64,000 bases of DNA from Methylocystis rosea SV97 (GTDB lineage: Bacteria > Pseudomonadota > Alphaproteobacteria > Rhizobiales > Beijerinckiaceae). Shown here piece after piece: positions 16,873-24,144 of this stretch; the first letter of the stretch is position 1, and every line of letters begins with the position of its first letter. The notes beneath the pieces are model-generated. The model had not been told where the DNA came from. It did not search any database and worked only from the letters and a program-made list of their open reading frames with translations. A program made the position numbers and the translations under genes. The stretch is taken from contig NZ_KB889963.1 in NCBI RefSeq assembly GCF_000372845.1, positions 3,431,646-3,495,645 on the forward strand, in the 5' to 3' direction.

Positions 16873-17303
16873 GAGCATGCAAAGTCGTGGGGTTCGTCAC
16901 GCTGACAGGCGCACGAGATCGTTTTTGTTGTCTGGCTGGAAATCTGGATAGAGGCGCCTGAACGAACCGGCGAGTGTTTTGTTGAGAACGGCGACGCGAA
17001 CGTCGAGGAAGGGCTGCACAGTCCATCGGTTCCATCGCATTTGCTGCTTTTTGATCATGCGTTTTGACAGGATCTCGTTGATCGCACTTTCGACGAAGGC
17101 GGTTGAAATCGGCTGTCGATCCTGGCGTCGCCGTCCGTAGTTCACGAGCGCAAGGTGATTGGCGTGGAGATATTCGATCAGATCGTTAACGTGTCGTCGA
17201 ACTGCGACGGCGCCTCTCACGTCTCTGACATGAGCAGCTTCAAACCAGTGCGTCAGGCGGGCCAAGCGCCCAAGACATGCGCTTGAACGACCGTGCCACA
17301 GAG
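16873..17303 (-). mobile_element. ISKra4-type element, truncated remnant
   Basis: The left end GAGCATGCAAAGTCGTGGGG (16873-16892) matches the terminal repeats of the full element at 50791-52269. Reading on the minus strand from about 17290 down to the stop at 16897, the sequence encodes the last third of the same transposase (NYGRRRQDRQPISTAFVESA, RWTVQPFLDVRVAVLNKTLA, LYPDFQPDNKN). Similarity to the intact copy stops abruptly at about 17303. The transposase here keeps a stop codon (16897) that the other copy lacks. It is inactive. Confidence 0.85.
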
Positions 17304-18091
17304 CTGGCCCTGCGCAGCCAAGCTGCGGTAACGCAATTGGGGCAAGGGATCAGCGGACGACATCAGGGCCAACGGGCGTCATGACCCAGATCGACAGGCC
17401 GAAGACATGACCGCACCGGCGATCATCGCGCCACAGCAAAATAACCCTTATTCAGCGGACGCAATCCAGACATCACAATGCCCTCTTGAGGCTAACGCTC
17501 CCCTTCGGCCTGTTAGTGCATTGATGGACTCAGGGCTAGCCCCACTCCCGCTTTCGTCTCCAGGTGCAATTTCTCATGGATCGCCTTGTGGCGGAAGCTC
17601 GACGATGCCTTTTATGCGAGCGCAATGAAAAAGCGGGAGCGTCGTTCGAAAAATTTATTGCGGGTCGGTTTTCGCGTATTGATCTTTGTATTCTATCGAT
17701 GAATACCTATATACAATATATAGAGTTTGGGCCGAACCAATTTGCAATTGTGTCGGCTAGTGACGCTGATCGCGGATGTACCAGGAGCGGCAGGGGGACG
17801 CGCGAGAGCGCTTGTCGCGAAGTCAATTTGACAGCACTCTGACAAAATAACTCGGATGGACGTGGCGTTCGCGGCTCTCCCATTCCGGCTGTCGGCGCTT
17901 TAATGCAAAGATGAACTTATAATCCACATCGTAGCCAGATTCCAAATACGGAGCCCCAGCGGGCAAGCTTAACGCGATGTCGATGGCCTGATGAAAGGCC
18001 ACCGTCTCACGCGAGCCTGCATGATCATCGGTTAATCAGCGTGCGAGACAGAACGTGGAAAGCTCGTCCGCTCATATGAAGGAAAATGTAC
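17304..18091. other. No supported gene
   Basis: Frames are short and lack starts with ribosome binding sites. Around 17690-17760 the base composition becomes clearly AT-richer than its surroundings. Confidence 0.4.
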
Positions 18092-18175
18092 ATGAACGCG
18101 CTCACCGCTATTCTCTCGATCTTCGCCACCGCCACCGCTATCACACTGGCGATCACCGCCTACGTTAACGCGTAA
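18092..18175 (+). CDS. Hydrophobic micro-protein, 27 aa
   Basis: A tiny frame, MNALTAILSIFATATAITLA followed by ITAYVNA, forming a single membrane helix almost from end to end. It has a plausible ribosome binding site (GAAGGAAAATG) at the right distance and a clean stop. Such single-helix proteins are often missed in annotation. No function known. Confidence 0.4.
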   Translation: MNALTAILSIFATATAITLAITAYVNA

Positions 18176-18370
18176 AAGTTCGGCCGCCGAGGTCCGAAGA
18201 AGTATTTCGATCCTCGGTTCGTCGCCGGGCGGTGACGGACGCAGTTCCGCGCTCAACCGAGGGAGGTCGGGAAACGGATTCTTTTGGATGGCGACTTCGG
18301 CCATTTCAAATGCGAGGCAACGCCCATTCGCACTAGACATGGACGTATTGCCGGAGCGGAGGACCTAGCC

Positions 18371-18634
18371 ATGGCGCTTACATTTCCAAATCAAAGCCGT
18401 TTCTATGATACGACACGGCGTGCCATTCGATTTTGGGGCTATGACAGTGCAATGGAGGCTTCGTTTTTTGTGGGCGAAGACGCATTGATAAGAATTCAGC
18501 CGGATAGTCGGTTCGATCAGGCTGGGTTTCTCAGAGCCTTCGATTTAAACCGCGACCTGATTCACGCAGCCGCGATAAAAGGCTACGGGCGCGGTAAGAA
18601 GGGGTCATACGACCTTATACCCGCTGACTTCTGA
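18371..18634 (+). CDS. DUF1488 family protein
   Basis: An 87-residue cytoplasmic protein with the family pattern: MALTFPNQSRFYDTTRRAIR, FWGYDSAMEASFFVGEDAL, DLIHAAAIKGYGRGKKGSY. DUF1488 has no known function and is common in alpha- and gammaproteobacteria. The ATG at 18371 is chosen because GCGGAGGACC lies just upstream and homologues begin here. Its last 52 bases overlap, on the opposite strand, the tail of the 51-residue ORF at 18583-18738. Confidence 0.85.
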   Translation: MALTFPNQSRFYDTTRRAIRFWGYDSAMEASFFVGEDALIRIQPDSRFDQAGFLRAFDLNRDLIHAAAIKGYGRGKKGSYDLIPADF

Positions 18635-18738
18635 TTTGCTTGGCGTCGTCCAGACATGTCAATGCCTGCCCAAGCCTTCCAAACGCAGTGGAGTTGGCCG
18701 TGATCGAGGAAATCCTCGACAACTTCACATTTGGACAT
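18583..18738 (-). CDS. Small hypothetical protein, 51 aa
   Basis: Begins MSKCEVVEDFLDHGQLHCVW with AAGAGGATCAACT upstream as ribosome binding site. The first 30 residues are acidic and contain two cysteines; the tail overlaps DUF1488 on the other strand, suggesting that the original C-terminus was replaced. A decayed second copy of the start region exists at 6011-6111 with the ATG changed to AGG. The existence of a diverged relative supports a once-real gene. No family recognised. Confidence 0.4.
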   Translation of the reverse strand: MSKCEVVEDFLDHGQLHCVWKAWAGIDMSGRRQANQKSAGIRSYDPFLPRP

Positions 18739-18770
18739 AGTTGATCCTCTTAAGACGCAGAAAGCAGCGC
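18671..18770 (-). repeat. Inverted partner of the 6011-6111 repeat
   Basis: About 100 bases including the ribosome binding site and first codons of the 51-residue ORF; matches 6011-6111 in opposite orientation with scattered substitutions and small indels. Confidence 0.7.
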
Positions 18771-18884
18771 ACGGTATGCGCGCGCCGGAGGGAATCGACC
18801 TCGTAATTCTAGACGAGGTCCGGACGAAAGCCGATGTTGTAAACAAGCCAAAGCGAAGCCATCGAACTGAAAGGGTCGGACATC

Positions 18885-18971
18885 ATGGATACCCAGACGC
18901 TCCTCATCATTGTTATCCTTCTTCTCCTGCTAGGCGGAGGCGGTTGGTACGGCCGAGGACGCTGGTTTTAG
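18885..18971 (+). CDS. Hydrophobic micro-protein, 28 aa
   Basis: MDTQTLLIIVILLLLLGGGG followed by WYGRGRWF: one membrane helix and a short Gly/Arg/aromatic tail. This pattern is common among tiny proteins in proteobacteria and is related in style to DUF3309. An AAAGGG sequence lies 10-15 bases upstream. Function unknown. Confidence 0.55.
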   Translation: MDTQTLLIIVILLLLLGGGGWYGRGRWF

Positions 18972-19116
18972 GGGGCCCCAGGCAGCGTGCCCGTCGCGGA
19001 GCATGTTGGAATTTAATGACGCGGCTCCGGGCGGCATGATGCGTCGGTGATGCGGTGAGGGCTAATAACCATTGGCGTAGCGGGCGACCCTGTCGACGGG
19101 TCGCGGGAGGGCGGCA

Positions 19117-19280
19117 GCGGCCTTATTGTTTCGTTCTGTTAATTTTGCTTTTGTTCGCAAGATTTGACCCTGCGACGATCATTAGCAAGCCTCGCTTCGG
19201 CGGGGCTTTTTTCACTGGCTAGGGACGATCGTCTATTCCGGGCACTGAAATCTGCGGCTCAATGTCGGCTTGATCTGCCC
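19117..19280 (+). repeat. Duplicated segment: DUF3309 tail, terminator and flank
   Basis: These bases resemble 23630-23800: the end of a DUF3309 gene (codons for a TVLLILLLF-type tail and a TGA at about 19163-19165), then the same terminator, then about 70 bases of related flank (CTAGGGACGA ... TGCGGCTC.ATGTCGGCTTG). The upstream part of the DUF3309 gene is missing here, so this is a truncated duplicate. Confidence 0.65.
19188..19212 (+). terminator. Rho-independent terminator
   Basis: Stem AGCCTCGC / GCGGGGCT with a TTCG tetraloop and six Ts. One stem pair is a mismatch or wobble compared with the perfect copy at 23701. Confidence 0.7.
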
Positions 19281-19503
19281 CTGAAAAGTTCTATCGCGCT
19301 GGGCGAAAGCATTGATTCCTCCCTGGCGCGCTCTAGCTTTTCAGCGTTAGTTCCGCGGTCGACCGCGTGGGGAGCGGGCCGGCTGGCGTTGGATGTTTTC
19401 GCAAGATCGCGGGGTAGCGTCACACTACGTGAAGACGTGCTGAAGAAGCGTATCTCCCTTGTCGTGTCTGGCGGTTTGCCTAAGAAATAAAGGAATCGAC
19501 CAA

Positions 19504-19962
19504 ATGAAAAACAATCTCATCGCAGTCATCGCTCTCTGCCTGCTCATCACGGCGAGTGTGGCGGAGGCGCAGCAGGCCCCCACTTCACAGCCACGTGCCA
19601 CAACGACCCTCGCGCCACCGACTGAATTCCTGGCGACCGTACCGGCTGACAGCCTACCCGTCACCACCTGGTATAAGCAGAGCGTTTATGACACGACGAA
19701 CACCAAGATCGGCGATGTAGCCGATGTGCTGGTGTCGCCAACCGACGGAAAAATCACGGCCGTGATCATCGGAGTCGGCGGCTTCCTTGGCATGGGCGAG
19801 AAGGATGTCGCGGTCGCGTTTAATGAGATCAAGTGGACCATGAGGGACAATAAGAACTATCCGACTATTAAAGCGACGAAGGAGGCGCTGCGCGTCGCGC
19901 GAAGCTTCAAATACGATCCCAAGACTTCGACCTGGATTCTGCTCAACGCGTCGATCAAGTGA
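19504..19962 (+). CDS. Exported PRC-barrel domain protein
   Basis: A 152-residue protein with a signal peptide (LIAVIALCLLITASVAEA, residues about 5-22), a Thr/Pro-rich stretch, and a PRC-barrel domain (about 58-140: KQSVYDTTNTKIGDVADVLV, then GKITAVIIGVGGFLGMGEKD). PRC-barrels bind RNA or protein partners; exported versions are common and uncharacterised in Hyphomicrobiales. The start is fixed by AAAGGAATCGACC. It lies next to CsbD remnants, a frequent neighbour type among stress-related small genes. Confidence 0.85.
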   Translation: MKNNLIAVIALCLLITASVAEAQQAPTSQPRATTTLAPPTEFLATVPADSLPVTTWYKQSVYDTTNTKIGDVADVLVSPTDGKITAVIIGVGGFLGMGEKDVAVAFNEIKWTMRDNKNYPTIKATKEALRVARSFKYDPKTSTWILLNASIK

Positions 19963-20019
19963 ACCGAGGGCCTGGTATGACCGGGACATGTGGTGGCTCC
20001 CAACAACTATGAGAGTCCG

Positions 20020-20112
20020 ATGAACTGAGATCAGATCAAAGGAAGTTGGAAGCAGCTCAAGGGCAAAGCGCAGAAAGAATGGGGCAAGCTTGCCGATGAT
20101 GATTTGAAAGCG
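20020..20112 (+). pseudogene. CsbD gene remnant with Trp codon changed to stop
   Basis: Reads ATG AAC TGA GAT CAG ..., where CsbD genes have ATG AAC TGG GA(T/C): the third codon is a stop. The rest (IKGSWKQLKGKAQKEWGKLA, then DDDLK) is good CsbD sequence until about 20112, where similarity stops. Broken both by the nonsense change and by loss of its second half. Confidence 0.75.
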
Positions 20113-20160
20113 CCGCTGCCTACACCGTTGCGATTATTCCCTGTCATAAGGGCACGATGA

Positions 20161-20322
20161 ATGGCACAGCCACCGAAGCATCCGTCGGTTGAGCGTCACT
20201 TCCTGGCGTCGGCACACCACCAAGCCGCTGCGCATCATCACTCCGGGCCGCTTATCGAAGAGGCTCATGAACATAGCGAACTTGCCCATACGGCAACCGC
20301 CACGGACATTCTGTGCAGGTGA
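20161..20322 (+). CDS. His-rich small protein, 53 aa
   Basis: MAQPPKHPSVERHFLASAHH continues with QAAAHHHSGPLIEEAHEHSE and a short tail. Eleven histidines, mostly in AHH/EHxE patterns, suggest metal binding or a pH-sensitive helix. Similar His/Ala-rich small proteins occur in rhizobia without assigned function. An ATG four bases upstream is in another frame. It sits between two CsbD remnants, in the space created by their break-up. Confidence 0.4.
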   Translation: MAQPPKHPSVERHFLASAHHQAAAHHHSGPLIEEAHEHSELAHTATATDILCR

Positions 20323-20374
20323 CCAAACGGGATTGCCACGGCCGAGCCGAGCGTCGGAGTAGAAGAAGTAGGTG

Positions 20375-20561
20375 ATGAACTCGATTTGAACGTGAATGGA
20401 AGCCGTTCGTCGGCAAGGTCAAGAAAAGCTCAACGTTGACAACCTTGCCGCCATTAACGGCAAGTCAGCGACCACCTCGAGGGCAAGATCCAAAAGCGCT
20501 ACGGCCATGCAAAGGTCAGTTGAAGAAGAATGTCGACGATTGGCGCCGCAGCCTCAAATGG
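20375..20561 (+). pseudogene. Second decayed CsbD gene
   Basis: In changing frames it matches the intact CsbD at 54413: EWKPFVGKVK, then LNVDNLAAINGK, GKIQKRYGHAK and KKNVDDWRRSLK. Several indels break it and the final stop is TGG instead of TGA. The ATG is at 20375. It is followed, as at 54.6 kb, by a spacer and the sequence AGCGGTCGAAA...GGAGAA before the next gene. Confidence 0.8.
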
Positions 20562-20666
20562 AACGCGGCCGATGTGCGTTGAACCATTCGCGTACAAGGC
20601 GCGCCCCGGTGACGGTCGCGCATCGCAGGAGTAGCGGTCGAAAAAACTCGATTGGAGAACGCAGCG

Positions 20667-20792
20667 ATGAAACTCACAACACCAATTATCGTGGCGCTTG
20701 TCATTGCGGTGGCTGTGCTCGGATATCTTTATTATCAAAGGACGAGCGGCGACATCACAATCCAAATGCCCAAAGTCGAGATGAAGCGCTAG
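20667..20792 (+). CDS. Single-helix membrane protein, 41 aa
   Basis: MKLTTPIIVALVIAVAVLGY forms a membrane helix, followed by a short charged tail (QMPKVEMKR). It has a TTGGAGAACGCAGCG ribosome binding site. The 20-30 bases before it recur at about 54692-54718 downstream of the intact CsbD gene, where this gene is missing. A CsbD plus single-helix protein pair was therefore probably ancestral. Function unknown. Confidence 0.55.
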   Translation: MKLTTPIIVALVIAVAVLGYLYYQRTSGDITIQMPKVEMKR

Positions 20793-20863
20793 CGGCTTAG
20801 GGTCCAGCCCCATAATGCGCCTGGCTTGATGGGAGCGTTCACGGCTTCCGAAAGCAAGCGCCG

Positions 20864-20938
20864 ATGATTCCCGATCGATTCTGGCTGACGGATGCGCAAT
20901 TTTCTAAGATTGCGCCGCATCTTCCCACGGCACGCACG
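20864..20938 (+). mobile_element. IS5-type transposase N-terminal scrap
   Basis: The frame from ATG 20864 reads MIPDRFWLTDAQFSKIAPHL, the typical first residues of IS5-family transposases, and then degenerates after about 25 codons. No terminal repeat or remaining transposase is attached. Confidence 0.7.
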
Positions 20939-21270
20939 TCGAAATCAATCGTATAAACGATCAACAATGTAAGCACGCCAAACATGCAAAAAGGTCTGGC
21001 TCAAAGACGTCCGCACCGGCGAACTGCTGTTCTTCCAGGCTTTCGACTTCCGGGGCGATACGGACCAGTCCTAGAGACGGCCCCGCCCGCTTCATCGCCG
21101 ACGGCATCGGCAGGGTGGCCCGGGGCCGATCGCCATCGATGCCGCGGCCGTGCGAGAGTCGCGCTCCGCTTCATGGAAACACGGCACGAATCAATGTTCT
21201 TGATTTTCGACTCCTTCCTGCGCCGAACTGACATCCGTTTCGGCGGGAAACGCGCTAATGTGCGGCGACA

Positions 21271-22283
21271 GATGACCACCAAACAGAACACGGACGATCG
21301 ACCCATACGGCAGGACGCTTTGTTCGCGGCCCGCGCCGCCACGGCGGAGAGGCGCGTGTGCGACAAGTTCTTCGAATTGCTCATCAAGCGGGCCAATGCT
21401 CTGCCACCCATCCGGTAGGCGTCGTGCACCCTTGCGACGCGCTGTCGCTTGAAGGCGCGCTCGCGGCTCGCGATCGTGGCCTTCTCGTCCCTGTTCTGAT
21501 CGGTCCGCGCACGAAGATCGAGGCCGCCGCGCGCGCCTCCAATCTCTCGATCGAGGGAGTCCAGGTCGTGGAGGCGCCTCACAGCCACGCTGCCGCCGAT
21601 CAGGCGGTGGCGCTCGCGCGCCATCTGAAGCTTGCCGCCTTGATGAAGGGCGCGCTGCACACCGACGAGCTGATGAGCGCCGCCGTGCGGGAGGGGACTG
21701 GCCTGCGCACGGAGCGGCGCATCAGTCATGTCTTCGTGTTAGACGTGCCGACCTATTGCAAACCGCTGCTCATCACCGACGCAGCGATCAACATATCGCC
21801 CTGCCTCGATGACAAGCGCGACATTATTCGAAACGCTATCGATCTTGCGCACGCCATCGGAATTGCCCGACCCAAAGTCGCGATTCTCTCGGCCGTGGAG
21901 ACGGTGGACGCGAAAATCCCCTCAACGATCGAGGCGGCGGCCCTGTGTAAGATGGCCGATCGCGGCCAAATTCGGCGCGGAACTCGACGGGGCCGCTGGC
22001 CTTCGACACCGCCATTTCGCCTCAGGCGGCTGCGGCCAAGAACATCGCGTCGCCCGTGGCGGGCGATGCCGACATTCTGGTCGCGCCCGATCTCGAAGCG
22101 GGCAATATTCTAGCGAAGCAGCTTGTCTTTCTCGCCGGCGCCGACACCGCGGGCCTCGTGCTCGGCGCCCGTGTCCCGATGATCCTGACGAGCCGCGCCG
22201 ACGACACAGACGCCCGCGTCGCGTCCAGCGCGCTCGCGCATGTTTTTGCGCATTGGCGCGCCACCACCCCGAATATCCCGTAA
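21271..22283 (+). pseudogene. Phosphate acetyl/butyryltransferase, frameshifted
   Basis: Across three frames the sequence carries the whole order of a PTA/PTB-type phosphotransacetylase (or the PTA half of an enoyl-CoA hydratase/PTA fusion): CDKFFELLIKRANALPPIR, then (frame 2) VGVVHPCDALSLEGAL, LLMKGSLHTDEL-like AALMKGALHTDELM, GLRTERRISHVFVLDVP, AILSAVETVDAKIPSTIEAA, then GPLAFDTAISPQ and DILVAPDLEAGNILAKQL to a normal end near 22283. Breaks lie near 21415, 21975 and 21995. The enzyme would interconvert acyl-CoA and acyl phosphate. It is inactive as written unless the indels are sequence errors. Confidence 0.8.
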
Positions 22284-22289
22284 GGATCC

Positions 22290-22691
22290 TACGCGCGGAC
22301 TGATCTTTTGGTTCCTGGAGATCAACGCCCCGCTGTTATGGGCAGTATCGATGGCGTTTCTATCTCTCGTTCCAGCAATCGGCGCCGCATTGGTTTGGGG
22401 ACCGGCCGCCATTTTTTTCTGGCGACTGGCGCAATGTGGCAGGGCGTCGTTCTGCTTGTTTACGGCGCGTTCGTAATAGGTCTGGCGGACAACGTCCTGC
22501 GCCCGATCCTGGTGGGCAAAGACACCAAGATGCCTAACTACGTGGTACTAATCTCCACGTTGGGCGGTATCGAAATGTTTGGGTTCAACGGCTTCGTCGT
22601 CGGGCCGGTGATCGCGGCGATGTTCATCGCCGCTTGGGATATATATTCCGCATCGAGGCAAGGAACGCCCGACGAATCGGTTGGTGGCTGA
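22290..22691 (+). pseudogene. AI-2E/PerM family transporter, C-terminal fragment with frameshift
   Basis: The last two-fifths of an AI-2E family membrane protein: FLEINAPLLWAVSMAFLSLV, PAIGAALVWGPAAIFF in one frame, then after a shift near 22430 TGAMWQGVVLLVYGAFVIGL, the hallmark ILVGKDTKMPNYVVLISTLG and GFVVGPVIAAMF. The N-terminal helices are missing; the preceding sequence is the end of the phosphotransacetylase remnant. Inactive. Confidence 0.8.
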
Positions 22692-22907
22692 TATGTGATC
22701 GTGCGCGTACCCCGCAAAATGCTTCGACCATCGCCGTTCTTGCCGAGACTGTCGAGGCACTCGCGGCCACGCCTTTGCGAAGCTTAAGATCTTCGGGAGA
22801 TCGTGCGCCCCTTGACCCGAGTCAAGGTTTGCCAGGGAAGCCAAATTCGCACAAAATCGTCGCGCCTATTTCCTAGTCATTTGGGAAAGGCAGGGAGGAA
22901 CATAGTC

Positions 22908-23246
22908 ATGAACCGCAGAATTTTCGCTCTCTCTCTAAGTCTAGGCATGCTCGCCCTGTTCGTGCCGCGTCTCGCCTTTGCCGAGGATCACTTGGCCGAG
23001 GCCATCAGCAATACCAAACAAGCCATTGCCAGCGGGCAGCAAGGACGTTTTGACGTGCTCATCACTAGCGCCGAAGCCGCGCTCAAACATGCCAAGGCGG
23101 CTGAGAAGGCGAAATCCAATACGCGTACCGAGGAGGGCATTACGCATCTTGAGGCGGCGATCGCCGAGGGCAACAAGAAAAATTCCACCGCTGCTACACA
23201 ACACGCCGAAGAGGCTTTGAAGTCTCTGGAAGCCGCCACGAAATAA
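22908..23246 (+). CDS. SmbP-like small exported protein
   Basis: A 112-residue protein with a signal peptide (ALSLSLGMLALFVPRLAFA, about residues 6-24) and a helical mature part with spaced His/Ala/Glu repeats (EDHLAEAISNTKQAIASGQQ, HAKAAEKAK, THLEAAIAEGNKKN, QHAEEALKSLEAA). This matches the layout of the periplasmic small metal-binding protein SmbP, though with fewer histidines. The start is fixed by GGGAGGAACATAGTC. Metal binding is inferred from family layout. A second relative is at 33223-33576. Confidence 0.7.
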   Translation: MNRRIFALSLSLGMLALFVPRLAFAEDHLAEAISNTKQAIASGQQGRFDVLITSAEAALKHAKAAEKAKSNTRTEEGITHLEAAIAEGNKKNSTAATQHAEEALKSLEAATK

Positions 23247-23518
23247 GGGCGGATAAACGCGAGCGGCCCGGCGTTACATCCACGCTCGGGCCGTTGCAGG
23301 GCAGATGAACTCTCGTCGGTGACGCCGCTGTAACGCGTTCTCCAGACGCCGCCAAACCCGCACTTTCGGGTATTGATCAGTATATCGATGGCCGAGGATA
23401 CCTGGAGAGACAAGACGAGAAACCTCCGGCGATAGCCCACAAGGCCGGCTGACATTGGCCTTGATGGCTGGGCGGTTCCCGGGGCAGTGACGATGATTCA
23501 GGATAAGGATATGCTAAC

Positions 23519-23683
23519 ATGTCAATTGGAACCATCATTCTCATCATCTTGGTAATCGCATTATTGGGCGGCTTTAGTGGAATCGGCGGCGGCCCTTTTT
23601 ACGGGACTGGCTACTATGGGGGCGGTGGCCTCGGCCTTGTGGTTCTTGTTCTGTTGATTTTGCTTTTGCTCGGCAAGATTTGA
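23519..23683 (+). CDS. DUF3309 family small membrane protein
   Basis: A 54-residue protein: helix 1 (IGTIILIILVIALLGGF), a Gly/Tyr-rich turn (GIGGGPFYGTGYYGGGG) and helix 2 (LGLVVLVLLILLLLGKI). This is the standard DUF3309 layout. An AGGATAAGGAT sequence lies upstream and a terminator starts 17 bases after the stop. A truncated duplicate of its tail is at 19117. Function unknown; frequent in alphaproteobacteria. Confidence 0.85.
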   Translation: MSIGTIILIILVIALLGGFSGIGGGPFYGTGYYGGGGLGLVVLVLLILLLLGKI

Positions 23684-23700
23684 CCCAGCGAAGATCAGAA

Positions 23701-23725
23701 AGCCCCGCTTCGGCGGGGCTTTTTT
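23701..23725 (+). terminator. Rho-independent terminator after DUF3309
   Basis: Perfect 8-bp stem AGCCCCGC / GCGGGGCT with TTCG loop and six Ts. Confidence 0.85.
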
Positions 23726-24144
23726 CACAGCCTAGGGACGAGCTTCGATCCCTAGCGTTGATACCTGCGGCTCGATGTCGGCTTGCGGAAGTTAAATTCG
23801 GCGCCTGTGTCGGCGCGCAACAAATTCGTCGGCGGGAGCACTGGCCTAGAGGCGGTCACCGCACTAACGTTGAAGATGAGCCCGTCACTGGGGGCCAATC
23901 ACTTGATCCGTCGTGAGCCGCCGAAGTCCCTGGCGCCACCGACAGTAAGCCCCCTCGGCAGACGATCGCAAGAACGGCGGCCGCGACTTGCCCTTGTGAC
24001 TGCTACACCTCCGCCGGTCGCAACTTGGCGACGATCCTCGGGCTTGTGACGCCTTCTCGGCATTGCGATCATCGTCCCGTCACACGTCGGCTAACGCATG
24101 CCGAGTTTGAACAATGCGGGTTAGCGAACGCTCGGAGGGTTTTA

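Noticed and set aside
20026-20028. UGA read as tryptophan (recoding)
   Set aside because: Other intact genes use TGA as a normal stop (for example 12457 and 54613) and the CsbD copy is also truncated, so a nonsense mutation is simpler.
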